Shown here piece after piece: positions 8,052 through 16,658 of a stretch of 64,000 nucleotides of DNA. The position numbers and the translations under genes were made by a program. This DNA comes from Flavobacterium lipolyticum. Its GTDB lineage: Bacteria; Bacteroidota; Bacteroidia; Flavobacteriales; Flavobacteriaceae. The stretch is from the NCBI RefSeq assembly GCF_020905335.1, contig NZ_JAJJMN010000001.1, positions 868,001-932,000 on the forward strand, in the 5' to 3' direction. Under the pieces are notes generated by a model. The model worked only from the letters and a program-made list of their open reading frames with translations. It ran no database searches and was not told the origin of the DNA. The stretch's first letter is position 1. Every line of letters begins with the position of its first letter.

Positions 8052-9365
8052 TTACGCTCTCACGATTTTTGCTCCAATGGCTCTCAAACGCTCATCGATA
8101 CGTTCGTAACCACGGTCAATTTGCTCGATATTTTGGATCGTACTTGTTCCTTTTGCTGAAAGAGCGGCAATCAACAATGAGATTCCTGCACGAATATCAG
8201 GAGACGACATGGTTGTTGCTTTCAGTTGAGACTCAAAATTATGTCCCATAACCACCGCTCTGTGCGGGTCGCATAACATAATTTTTGCTCCCATATCGAT
8301 TAATTTATCTACGAAAAACAAACGGCTTTCAAACATTTTCTGGTGAATTAAAACATCGCCTTTGGCTTGTGTTGCTACAACCAAAACAATACTCAATAAA
8401 TCAGGAGTAAATCCTGGCCATGGTGCATCAGCAATAGTTAAAATAGAACCATCAATATCCGTTTTTACTTCGTATCCGTCTTTATGAGCAGGAATGTAAA
8501 TATCGTCATTGCGTTTTTCAATGGTAATTCCCAATTTTCTAAATGTGTTTGGAATTAAACCTAAATTTTCCCAGCTTACATTTTTGATCGTAATTTCGCT
8601 TTTTGTCATCGCCGCAAGACCAATCCATGAACCAATTTCGATCATATCCGGAAGAATTGTGTGCTCACATCCACCAAGGCTTTCCACCCCTTCAATAGTC
8701 AATAAGTTTGAACCTACTCCGGTAATTTTAGCTCCCATAGAGTTTAACATTTTACACAACTGCTGTAAGTAAGGCTCACACGCAGCATTGTAAACAGTTG
8801 TTGTTCCTTTTGCCAAAACAGCAGCCATGACAATGTTTGCTGTTCCGGTTACTGATGCCTCATCAAGCAGCATATCTGTTCCGGTAAGACCTTCTTCAGG
8901 AGATTCTACTCCATAAAAATGATCTTCTCTGTTGTATCTGAATTTTGCTCCAAGATTAATGAAACCTTCGAAGTGTGTATCTAATCTGCGACGCCCAATT
9001 TTATCTCCTCCAGGTTTTGGAATATATCCTTTACCAAAACGTGCCAAAAGCGGTCCAACAATCATAATAGATCCACGAAGAGCTCCACCTTCTTTTTTGA
9101 AAGCTTCAGTTTCCAGATAACCTACATTAACCTCATCTGCCTGAAACGTAATCGAACCTGGCTCATTTCGTTGGATTTTCACACCTAAATTACCCAATAA
9201 AGTAATTAATTTATTGATATCAATAATATCGGGAATATTATTAATTCTCACTTTATCCCCCGTTAAAAGCACGGCGCATAAAATTTGTAATGCTTCATTT
9301 TTTGCTCCTTGCGGAGTGATTTCTCCTTTTAAAGGTGTTCCTCCTTCGATTTTAAAAATTCCCAT
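8052..9365 (-). CDS. murA: UDP-N-acetylglucosamine 1-carboxyvinyltransferase
   Basis: 437 residues; transfers enolpyruvate from PEP to UDP-GlcNAc, the first committed cytosolic step of peptidoglycan synthesis. EPSP-synthase fold with two inverse-alpha-beta barrels: PQGAKNEALQIL (PEP/UDP-GlcNAc-binding Lys-Asn) at residues 18-29, PGGDKIGRRRLDTH at 118-131, DEASVTGTANIVMAA, and the C-terminal SSPDIRAGISLLIAAL and RGYERIDERL. The residue aligned with the E. coli catalytic and fosfomycin-reactive Cys115 is Asp121 here (GGD instead of GGC). MurA with Asp in this position is known to be active but insensitive to fosfomycin in mycobacteria. Length is normal. Confidence 0.95.
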   Translation of the reverse strand: MGIFKIEGGTPLKGEITPQGAKNEALQILCAVLLTGDKVRINNIPDIIDINKLITLLGNLGVKIQRNEPGSITFQADEVNVGYLETEAFKKEGGALRGSIMIVGPLLARFGKGYIPKPGGDKIGRRRLDTHFEGFINLGAKFRYNREDHFYGVESPEEGLTGTDMLLDEASVTGTANIVMAAVLAKGTTTVYNAACEPYLQQLCKMLNSMGAKITGVGSNLLTIEGVESLGGCEHTILPDMIEIGSWIGLAAMTKSEITIKNVSWENLGLIPNTFRKLGITIEKRNDDIYIPAHKDGYEVKTDIDGSILTIADAPWPGFTPDLLSIVLVVATQAKGDVLIHQKMFESRLFFVDKLIDMGAKIMLCDPHRAVVMGHNFESQLKATTMSSPDIRAGISLLIAALSAKGTSTIQNIEQIDRGYERIDERLRAIGAKIVRA

Positions 9366-9368
9366 ATT

Positions 9369-9455
9369 TCTTTTTTAGGTTCTAAGGTTCTGAGATTCTC
9401 AGGTTCTAAGACTCTAAGAAAAAATCTTAGTACCTCAGTCCCTTAGCATCTTAGC
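9369..9455. repeat. CTAAG-type intergenic repeat
   Basis: Series of (T)CTAAG/(T)CTCAG steps followed by their inverse (TCTTAG, CCTTAG), of the same type as the pair at 6844-7080, sitting between murA and the DUF4290 gene. It can fold as a long imperfect hairpin. Confidence 0.7.
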
Positions 9456-9462
9456 TAATTTT

Positions 9463-10185
9463 TTACTTCTGATTATTATTTTTCTGAAAAGGTTTCGGTT
9501 TCCCTGGACCTTTATTGTTTTTATTGTTTTGGATTTTTGGCTGTCCTGCCGGTGTAATCTTATTCGACATACGCTTATTGGTACGCAATAAATCAGTTGT
9601 ATTTAAAAGCTCTTCTGAACTTTGAAGCAAATTGATTTTACCTCCCGACAACTCATACAGATGCTCAAAAATCACATCGTCTTTTACGGTATCCTTGTTC
9701 CAGCTTAAATAAGACTTTTTCATGTGATTGGCAATCACCATTACCAAAGCATTTTTCATCTCGCCATCTTCCCATTTATTGGCAACATCGATCATGTACT
9801 TGATATTGTTTCCGTAAAATCTGTATTTTGGAAAATTCTGCGGATACTGTAAAGCATCCGGTTTTAACTGCAAAACATCACGAGACGGAATTGGGTACGG
9901 CGAATCAACATTCAATTTGAAATCAGACATAATAAAAAGCTGATCCCATAATTTATGCTGAAAATCCGGCACATCCCGCAAATGCGGATTCAGACTTCCC
10001 ATTACCTGAATAATGTATTTAGCAGCTTTGTTGCGTGTTTCGGCATCTTCAATTGCAGTAGCCTGATCGATCAATTTTTGCAAATGACGACCGTATTCCG
10101 GAATGATTAACCGTTGTCTTTCAGAATTGTATTCTAAATTAAAAACAACGTCATTCGCACTTTCTTTTTTATATTTTTCGTTCAT
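9463..10185 (-). CDS. DUF4290 family protein
   Basis: 240 residues. Conserved Bacteroidota protein of unknown function. Recognisable stretches are LEYNSERQRLIIPEYGRHLQ, MGSLNPHLRDVPDFQHKLWDQLF and YPIPSRDVLQLKPD. The last 40 residues are a basic, Asn/Lys/Pro-rich tail (KNNKGPGKPKPFQKN), suggesting nucleic-acid contact. There is no signal peptide. It lies 3 nt downstream of the DUF493 gene and upstream of murA on the same strand, an arrangement I believe is common in Flavobacteriia, so the three may be co-expressed. Confidence 0.85.
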   Translation of the reverse strand: MNEKYKKESANDVVFNLEYNSERQRLIIPEYGRHLQKLIDQATAIEDAETRNKAAKYIIQVMGSLNPHLRDVPDFQHKLWDQLFIMSDFKLNVDSPYPIPSRDVLQLKPDALQYPQNFPKYRFYGNNIKYMIDVANKWEDGEMKNALVMVIANHMKKSYLSWNKDTVKDDVIFEHLYELSGGKINLLQSSEELLNTTDLLRTNKRMSNKITPAGQPKIQNNKNNKGPGKPKPFQKNNNQK

Positions 10186-10188
10186 AAG

Positions 10189-10485
10189 TTATAATGAAAC
10201 TATACCTTCTATGGTAGAAACTTCTTTGTATTTGCTAATCACCTGCTCAGCACTATGCATGGTAACATCAACCGAAACACTGGTAAATTTACCAGTTTTA
10301 GATTTTGTGGTTTTGATAACCGCTCCCATACTGTCAAAAGCTTTTTCTACTCGCTCAACATTATCGTCTACTGAAGGAACTATGAATTTATACAAGTATT
10401 CTGCTGGCCAGGTATTTGAATTGTCTAACTCAACTTTTAATCTTTCGTAAAATTCAGCGGTGTTTTTTTCTTTATCGTTCTCCAT
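10189..10485 (-). CDS. DUF493 (YbeD-like) protein
   Basis: 98 residues with an ACT-like alpha/beta sandwich: YKFIVPSVDDNVERVEKAF, KTGKFTSVSVDVTM and VISKYKEVSTIEGIVSL. This matches the YbeD/DUF493 family, proposed to be a small regulatory ligand-binding protein. First gene of a likely operon with the DUF4290 gene, which starts 3 nt after its stop. No enzymatic motif. Confidence 0.85.
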   Translation of the reverse strand: MENDKEKNTAEFYERLKVELDNSNTWPAEYLYKFIVPSVDDNVERVEKAFDSMGAVIKTTKSKTGKFTSVSVDVTMHSAEQVISKYKEVSTIEGIVSL

Positions 10486-10586
10486 TCGTAATTAAAAATA
10501 AACGCAAATATACGGTTTTGATTTCAGACTTTCGATTTTAGATTTTAGATTTTTCAGAAGGAAATAATGATTGTTTTTTTACTACA

Positions 10587-10692
10587 AATTCCACTAATTA
10601 TCACTAATTAAAACAACAGATAAAAACTATAGTTTTTGCACCATTTTAAAACAAGTTACTACCTAAAAAAAGCAGCAGAAATTAGTGGAATT
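10587..10692. repeat. Inverted repeat related to the GCCACGAATTC element
   Basis: AATTCCACTAATT at 10587-10599 pairs with its exact inverse at 10680-10692. The right flank continues with TCGTGGCAAA, the same arm end as in the element at 7973-8040. Confidence 0.75.
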
Positions 10693-10773
10693 CGTGGCAA
10701 ACTTTTATATTTGAAAAACTTCACACCTTTGCTCCCGATAGCTATCAGGATTACGGGATTGAACCACACCACA

Positions 10774-11685
10774 ATGAAAAAAATTATCATCTTTCTTTTT
10801 ACTACTCTCACTTTTCACAACATTCACGCACAGGAAATTAAAACTTTAACCTATTTCCAAAACGACACACTCAGACTGGATTTAGATTTATACCTGCCCC
10901 CAAAAAAAACAAATGAAAAAACTCCATTAATCTTATTCGCATTTGGAGGAGGTTTTTCGGGTGGAGAACGAACCAGTGAAAAAGATTTTGGCCTTTTTAT
11001 GGCGAAAAACGGCTACGCAGTTGCCAGCATCTCCTACAGCCTGTACATGAAAGGAAAAGATTTTGGCTGTAAAGGCACTTTAACCGAAAAGATAAAAGCA
11101 ATTCAAATTGGCGTTAGTGATATGTGGCAAGCCACCTCATTTTTAATTGAAAATGCAGCCCAATACAATCTCGACACCTCAAAATTCTTTATTTCAGGGA
11201 TCAGCGCAGGTGCCGAAATTGGCTTTCACGCTTCTTTCTGGGATTACAAACTGATGAATTTGTACCCAAACAATTTATCTCCTGATTTCAAATATGCCGG
11301 TTTCATTGGTGGCTCGGGTGCTATTATGGACATTAATCTAATTACCAAAGAAAAAGCCATTCCAATGCTGTTAGCACACGGAAACAACGACGAAACGGTT
11401 CCTTACAATGCAGGCTCGCATCGCTCCTGCCTACCAAATGCTTCTGGCTGGCTGATTTTATTTGGATCTTATGCCGTATACAATCACATGAAAGACTTAC
11501 ATAAAAATATAGAATTGATTACTTTTTGCGGAGGCGGGCACGAATTTTCGGGATATTTATTTCATGAAGGACAACAATATGTTCTGGATTTTGTAAATAA
11601 CGTTTTGAAAGGCAAAAAAATCGAATCGCATTTGATTATTCCTTCACAAAAGAAAAGCCCCGGGAATTATTTATTTTGTGAATAA
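10774..11685 (+). CDS. Secreted alpha/beta-hydrolase (esterase/lipase-like)
   Basis: 303 residues. A signal peptide (MKKIIIFLFTTLTFHNIHAQ) targets it out of the cytoplasm. The alpha/beta-hydrolase fold is indicated by FAFGGGFSGGER (oxyanion-hole region in place of HGGG), the nucleophile elbow GISAG (Ser), HGNNDETVP (Asp) and GGGHEFSG (His). It resembles BD-FAE/carboxylesterase-like proteins of the LpqC or acetyl-xylan esterase type; substrate unknown. The start is placed at the ATG that begins the signal peptide rather than the longer upstream frame, which runs through the repeat at 10587-10692. Not in an operon. Confidence 0.8.
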   Translation: MKKIIIFLFTTLTFHNIHAQEIKTLTYFQNDTLRLDLDLYLPPKKTNEKTPLILFAFGGGFSGGERTSEKDFGLFMAKNGYAVASISYSLYMKGKDFGCKGTLTEKIKAIQIGVSDMWQATSFLIENAAQYNLDTSKFFISGISAGAEIGFHASFWDYKLMNLYPNNLSPDFKYAGFIGGSGAIMDINLITKEKAIPMLLAHGNNDETVPYNAGSHRSCLPNASGWLILFGSYAVYNHMKDLHKNIELITFCGGGHEFSGYLFHEGQQYVLDFVNNVLKGKKIESHLIIPSQKKSPGNYLFCE

Positions 11686-12075
11686 TCATTTCACCCCGGT
11701 AGGATTTCTATAGATATTACGTCCCGATAGAACTTATCAATATTTTCTAAAATATATTGGCTTTTCAAAAAAATCCTGAAATCTAGACATCTTTTGAAAC
11801 TGCTCCAGCGCAGCACAATATCTCTAACGAATACGATTTCCCAATACCAAAAGCTCCAACGGAGCGATATATCCCGGCTAAAATTTATTTCTCCCCAATG
11901 GGGTTTCTATAAATATATCGCTCCTTCGGAGCTTCTTGAAATTCAAAAAACAAAAGATTTTTAACAAACAGCCGAAGCTTATATTTATTTTAAATTGCGA
12001 AATCGTTCGTTTAAGACAAAATAATCTTTTTAAATACCAATAAGTTTAGGTAAATTTGCGCTTTATTTTTAGAAA
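11686..12075. repeat. Intergenic region with GCTCC/GGAGC hairpins
   Basis: About 390 nt without a gene. It holds a pair of inverted modules: 11851-11870 (AAGCTCCAACGGAGCGATAT) and its near-inverse at 11914-11933 (ATATCGCTCCTTCGGAGCTT); each is itself a small GCTCC-nnn-GGAGC hairpin. Flanking stretches at 11690-11720 and 11892-11918 also resemble each other (CCCC..GG.TTTCTATA). This looks like a REP-like element. A TAAATTTG -7 box at 12051-12058 probably serves the next gene. Confidence 0.65.
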
Positions 12076-12609
12076 GTGCAAAAACAAATTATAGTTCTCA
12101 TTGGTGGCCCGGGAACGGGAAAATCTACTCTAATCAACGAATTGGTAGCTCGTGGCTACTGCTGTTACCCTGAAATTTCAAGACAAGTTACACTCGAAGC
12201 GCAACAAAGAGGCATCGAGCAATTATTTTTAGAACAACCTTTATTGTTCAGCGAAATGTTATTGAATGGCCGTATTAAACAATTTGAAAATGCGATTGAA
12301 GAACCTCACAATGTAGTTTTTATCGACCGTGGAATTCCCGATGTTGTAGCTTACATGGATTACATTAATGATGATTATCCTGAAAGTTTTGTAAAAGCCT
12401 GTGAGGATTATAAATATTCAAAAACTTTCATTTTACCGCCATGGGAAGAAATTTACGAAAGCGACACCGAGCGTTACGAAAATTTTGAGCAGGCCGAAAA
12501 AATCCAAAAACACCTTGTTGATACCTATAAAAAATATGGCTACGAATTAATTGAAGTACCTAAAGATACGGTTGAAAACAGAATTCTTTATATCTTAGAT
12601 AAAATTTAG
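12076..12609 (+). CDS. P-loop ATPase/kinase-like protein (AAA_28)
   Basis: 177 residues. Walker A GGPGTGKST lies at residues 9-17 and a DRGIPD motif (Walker-B-like/lid region) near residue 88, as in the AAA_28 nucleotide kinase-like family. It is likely a small cytosolic ATP- or GTP-dependent phosphotransferase of unknown substrate. The start is GTG at 12076; a TAAATTTG promoter box lies 18-25 nt upstream, which would leave only a short leader. It precedes recQ by 65 nt on the same strand. Confidence 0.8.
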   Translation: MQKQIIVLIGGPGTGKSTLINELVARGYCCYPEISRQVTLEAQQRGIEQLFLEQPLLFSEMLLNGRIKQFENAIEEPHNVVFIDRGIPDVVAYMDYINDDYPESFVKACEDYKYSKTFILPPWEEIYESDTERYENFEQAEKIQKHLVDTYKKYGYELIEVPKDTVENRILYILDKI

Positions 12610-12674
12610 GCAGGCGTTTAAAGTTGCAAAACTAGAAACTGATTTCTAAATTTTTTAACTTTAAAACACGACCA

Positions 12675-14570
12675 ATGCCACAAGCACAGGAAATTCTTTC
12701 AAAATACTGGAAACACGACAGTTTCAGACCGATGCAAAAGGAGATTATTGACTCTGTTTTGGACGGTCAGGATACCTTTGCCCTGCTGCCGACAGGTGGA
12801 GGAAAATCGATTTGTTTTCAGGTTCCAAGTATGATGCTGGAAGGCATTTGCTTAGTCATTTCACCTTTGGTTGCTCTTATGAAAGATCAGGTTGCCAACC
12901 TGCAAAAACGCAACATAAAAGCTATTGCACTAACAGGAGGTATTCATACCGAAGAAATCATAGATCTTCTTGACAATTGCCAATACGGCAATTACAAGTT
13001 TTTATATCTTTCTCCCGAAAGACTGCAATCAGACTGGATACTGGAACGCATTAAAAACCTTCCTATTAATCTAATTGCAATCGACGAAGCGCATTGTGTT
13101 TCACAATGGGGACACGATTTTCGCCCTGCCTATCTGAAAATTTCAGAACTTAAAAAATATTTTTCAAAGATTCCGTTTTTAGCTTTAACTGCAACAGCAA
13201 CACCCAGAGTCATCGAAGACATTAAAACAGAACTGGGATTAAAAGACCCCGTACTTTTTCAGCAATCTTTTGAAAGAAAAAATATTGCCTACATGGTTTT
13301 TGAAGTCGAAGACAAGCTGTATCGCACCGAACAAATCTTAAAGAAAAACCCGCAGCCCTCTATTATATATGTACGAAATCGAAAATCGTGCATCAACCTT
13401 TCCTCTCAATTACAATCATTAGGTTTTACTGCAACCTATTACCATGGCGGACTTTCGGCTAAAGAAAAAGACAAAAACATGCAGCTTTGGATGTCGGAAC
13501 AAGCACAGGTAATTGTAGCGACTAATGCGTTTGGAATGGGAATCGACAAAGACAATGTAAAAACAGTCATTCACACACAACTACCCGAAAACTTAGAAAA
13601 CTATTATCAGGAATCCGGAAGAGCCGGACGAAATGGAGAAAAAGCTTTTTCGGTATTGCTCTTTAATAATTCAGATGCCACTCAGACTGAACAGCAGTTT
13701 TTAAGCATTCTGCCCGATAAAAAGTTTCTAAAAGCAATGTATATAAAACTCTGTAACTATTTTCAAATTGCGTACGGAGAAGGTTTAGACGAGTCCTTTT
13801 CTTTTAAACTAAATAACTTTTGCAACAAATACGATTTCCCCACTTTAAAAACATACAATGCATTGCAGTTTTTAAACCAACAGGGAATCATTACTTTGTC
13901 GCAGGAATTCTCAGAAAAAATTACTTTACAATTTATAATCGAATCTAAAGAGGTGATTCGATACATGAATCTCAATCCAAACGACGAGGAAATTATATTA
14001 GCAATTCTAAGAACTTACCCCGGAGTTTATGAAATTAAAACTCCTTTTAATCTTTCGCTGATTGCAAAAAAATCACACCATACAGAAGAACAGGTTTTAT
14101 CTCTTTTAGAAAAATTAAAAGAGAAAGAAATTATCGAATACAAAGCCAAAAACAACGATTCAACTGTGTTATTTAATGAAGTGCGTGAAGACGAATTAAC
14201 TATAAATCGCGTTTCTAAATATCTGGAAAAACAGAATGAACTCAAAAAAGAACAACTTTCTTCCGTCCTCTATTATATAAAAGAAAACAAAACCTGTAAA
14301 AACAGATTGATTCTGGATTATTTTGGAGAAGAAACCAACGAAAATTGTGGCGTTTGCTCCTATTGCATTACGCTAAAAGGCAAAATCACTGAAGCCGATT
14401 CGATTGCAGATAAAATTCTGTATTTGTTAAAATCAACCGCTTTGACTTCTAGAGAAATTCAGTCTCAAATTAAAATGGATGCCAATGATATTATTTTGGT
14501 ACTTCAGAAATTATTAGAAAACAATCATATCACCATACTGGCGAACAATAAATACACTTTAAAATCATAA
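12675..14570 (+). CDS. recQ: ATP-dependent DNA helicase RecQ
   Basis: 631 residues; 3'-5' SF2 helicase for recombination and fork repair. Helicase motifs: Q-motif FRPMQKEII, Walker A LPTGGGKS, DEAHCVSQWGHDFRP (DEAH plus aromatic loop), TATATP, and motif VI YYQESGRAGRNG. A zinc-binding CGVCSYC lies near residue 560 and a winged-helix region follows. The end is a short DprA/HRDC-unlike helical tail, so the usual HRDC domain is not obvious. The stop TAA overlaps the fmt ATG by one base, implying translational coupling. Confidence 0.93.
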   Translation: MPQAQEILSKYWKHDSFRPMQKEIIDSVLDGQDTFALLPTGGGKSICFQVPSMMLEGICLVISPLVALMKDQVANLQKRNIKAIALTGGIHTEEIIDLLDNCQYGNYKFLYLSPERLQSDWILERIKNLPINLIAIDEAHCVSQWGHDFRPAYLKISELKKYFSKIPFLALTATATPRVIEDIKTELGLKDPVLFQQSFERKNIAYMVFEVEDKLYRTEQILKKNPQPSIIYVRNRKSCINLSSQLQSLGFTATYYHGGLSAKEKDKNMQLWMSEQAQVIVATNAFGMGIDKDNVKTVIHTQLPENLENYYQESGRAGRNGEKAFSVLLFNNSDATQTEQQFLSILPDKKFLKAMYIKLCNYFQIAYGEGLDESFSFKLNNFCNKYDFPTLKTYNALQFLNQQGIITLSQEFSEKITLQFIIESKEVIRYMNLNPNDEEIILAILRTYPGVYEIKTPFNLSLIAKKSHHTEEQVLSLLEKLKEKEIIEYKAKNNDSTVLFNEVREDELTINRVSKYLEKQNELKKEQLSSVLYYIKENKTCKNRLILDYFGEETNENCGVCSYCITLKGKITEADSIADKILYLLKSTALTSREIQSQIKMDANDIILVLQKLLENNHITILANNKYTLKS

Positions 14571-15517
14571 TGGAAAAATTGAGAATTATTTTCATGGGGA
14601 CTCCCGAATTTGCTGTCGGCATTTTGGACACCATTCTTAAAAACAACTACGATGTCGTGGGTATAATTACTGCAGCAGACAAACCTGCAGGACGCGGACA
14701 AAAAATAAAATACTCAGCAGTAAAAGAATATGCATTAGCAAATAACCTTACGTTACTTCAGCCAACAAACTTAAAAGACGAGACTTTTTTAGCGGAGTTA
14801 AAAGCGCTGAATGCAAATTTACAAATTGTAGTTGCCTTCAGAATGCTTCCAAAAGTAGTCTGGGAAATGCCGGAATTTGGAACATTTAACCTTCACGCTT
14901 CTTTATTACCAAATTACCGTGGTGCCGCACCAATTAACTGGGCCATTATTAATGGAGAAACCAAAACCGGAGTCACTACCTTCTTTATCGATGACAAAAT
15001 AGATACCGGAGCAATGATCCTGAATTCGGAAATTGCAATTGAGCCGGAAGAAAATGCCGGACAATTACACGACCGACTTATGGCATTAGGAAGCGAAACT
15101 GTTATTGACACTTTAAAAGTTATTGAAAGCAGAAATGTAAAAACTACCATTCAGGAAGACACCGCCGAAATAAAAACCGCTTACAAATTAAACAAAGAAA
15201 ACTGCAAAATCGACTGGACCAAATCCGGTGCCGAAATCAACAATCTCATTCGCGGTTTAAGTCCGTATCCTGCATCCTGGTGCTTTTTAAAAGACAAAGA
15301 AGAAGAACAAACCATCAAAATATATGAGGCAAAACTGCTTCCTGAGACACATTCTCACGAAGCTGGAAGTCTGATTTGCAGCAAAAAAGAAATCAAAGTT
15401 GCAGTTAAAGATGGTTACATTCAACTTTTAAGTTTACAGCTACCCGGAAAAAAAAGAATGCAGGTAGCAGAATTACTAAATGGAATCACTTTTTCTGAAA
15501 GTGCCAAAGTCTATTAA
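14570..15517 (+). CDS. fmt: Methionyl-tRNA formyltransferase
   Basis: 315 residues; formylates initiator Met-tRNA using 10-formyl-THF in the cytosol. N-terminal formyltransferase domain with FMGTPEFAVGIL, the signature LHASLLPNYRGAAPINWAI (catalytic Asn/His region) and FIDDKIDTGAMI (catalytic Asp). The C-terminal OB-like domain (about 205-315) includes IRGLSPYPASW. Length is normal. It overlaps recQ by one base (TAATG). Confidence 0.95.
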   Translation: MEKLRIIFMGTPEFAVGILDTILKNNYDVVGIITAADKPAGRGQKIKYSAVKEYALANNLTLLQPTNLKDETFLAELKALNANLQIVVAFRMLPKVVWEMPEFGTFNLHASLLPNYRGAAPINWAIINGETKTGVTTFFIDDKIDTGAMILNSEIAIEPEENAGQLHDRLMALGSETVIDTLKVIESRNVKTTIQEDTAEIKTAYKLNKENCKIDWTKSGAEINNLIRGLSPYPASWCFLKDKEEEQTIKIYEAKLLPETHSHEAGSLICSKKEIKVAVKDGYIQLLSLQLPGKKRMQVAELLNGITFSESAKVY

Positions 15518-15623
15518 GGTCAATAAAACAGGGGTTTCTACCTGATTTTGACCAACTAACGCTCTGCTTTATGAACAAAAAAAGCAAGTTATTAACAATT
15601 TTTACTAAAAATAAAGAAAACAC

Positions 15624-15653
15624 TTGCAAGGAACGGATTTCCTATTAAATTTG
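15624..15653 (+). promoter_or_regulatory. Consensus promoter for the HU gene
   Basis: TTG at 15624-15626, 19-nt spacer, then TAAATTTG at 15646-15653: a close match to the Bacteroidota sigma-A pattern (TTG-N19-TAnnTTTG). The predicted start leaves a leader of about 35-40 nt before the ATG at 15697. Confidence 0.85.
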
Positions 15654-15696
15654 TGTATTAACAATTTTTTTTAACCAACAATTAATAACTAATATT

Positions 15697-15969
15697 ATGA
15701 ACAAATCAGAATTAATCGATGCTATCGCTGCTGATGCAGGAATCACAAAAGCTGCGGCAAAATTAGCTTTAGAGTCATTTTTAGGGAACGTAGGAGCTAC
15801 TCTAAAGAAAGGTGGGAGAGTTTCATTAGTAGGTTTTGGATCATGGTCTGTATCTGCTAGAGCTGCAAGAGACGGTAGAAACCCACAAACAGGAAAAACT
15901 ATTCAAATCGCTGCGAAAAATGTTGTAAAATTCAAAGCTGGAGCTGAATTAGAAGGTGCAGTGAACTAA
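15697..15969 (+). CDS. HU family DNA-binding protein
   Basis: 90 residues, normal HU length; dimeric nucleoid protein that bends DNA. Seen: MNKSELIDAIA start, helix region ITKAAAKLALESFL, the GGRVSLVGFGSWSV strand pair and the arm with the family signature GRNPQTGKTIQI. Own consensus promoter upstream and a strong terminator downstream, so a single-gene, probably highly expressed, unit. Confidence 0.95.
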   Translation: MNKSELIDAIAADAGITKAAAKLALESFLGNVGATLKKGGRVSLVGFGSWSVSARAARDGRNPQTGKTIQIAAKNVVKFKAGAELEGAVN

Positions 15970-16001
15970 GTAAGAAAGTTCTCTAAACTAATAATATAAT
16001 C

Positions 16002-16030
16002 AAAACCCTTCTTATGAAGGGTTTTTTTTT
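16002..16030 (+). terminator. Intrinsic terminator after HU
   Basis: AAAACCCTTC and GAAGGGTTTT pair as a 10-bp stem with a TTAT loop, followed by a T run. Confidence 0.9.
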
Positions 16031-16097
16031 GCGCTTCAACGATTTTATTTGGGATTTTAGAAATTTTATGATTAAATTTAATAAAAATTGTAGCCGT

Positions 16098-16658
16098 ATG
16101 ATTTCAGAAAAATTAAAAAAAGGACACCTGCTTATTGCCGAGCCTTCTATAATTGGAGATTTATCATTTAATAGATCGGTAATTTTATTAGCAGACCATA
16201 ACAAAGAAGGATCAATAGGATTTATCATTAATAAACCTTTAAAGTACACTATTAATGACCTGATTCCTGAGATTGAAGCCTCTTTCAAGATATATAACGG
16301 AGGTCCTGTTGAACAGGACAACCTTTATTTTATTCACAATATTCCAGAGTTAATCCCGAATAGTGTTGAGATTTCTAATGGAATTTATTGGGGAGGTGAT
16401 TTTGAATCGACCAAGGACTTAATAAACAACGGATCTATCAGTAAAAATAACATTCGTTTTTTCTTAGGATATACCGGTTGGGATGAAAATCAGCTTGAGA
16501 ATGAAATGCAGGGGAACTCCTGGATTATTGCCGATAATAATTATAAAAATAAAATTATCGGAAAATCAACCACCCATTTCTGGAAAGAGCAAATCATTGA
16601 ACTTGGAGGCGATTACCTCATCTGGTCAAATGCACCTGAAAATCCATATCTGAATTAA
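16098..16658 (+). CDS. YqgE/AlgH family protein
   Basis: 186 residues. Conserved cytosolic protein of unclear biochemical role. Family hallmarks: KGHLLIAEPSIIGDLSFNRS, GSIGFIINKPL, YNGGPVEQDNLYFIH, FFLGYTGWDENQLENEM and GNSWIIA. The start is placed at MISEKLKKGHLL; an in-frame ATG 28 codons upstream would lie inside the HU terminator. Its stop overlaps that of the convergent aminotransferase gene. Confidence 0.9.
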   Translation: MISEKLKKGHLLIAEPSIIGDLSFNRSVILLADHNKEGSIGFIINKPLKYTINDLIPEIEASFKIYNGGPVEQDNLYFIHNIPELIPNSVEISNGIYWGGDFESTKDLINNGSISKNNIRFFLGYTGWDENQLENEMQGNSWIIADNNYKNKIIGKSTTHFWKEQIIELGGDYLIWSNAPENPYLN

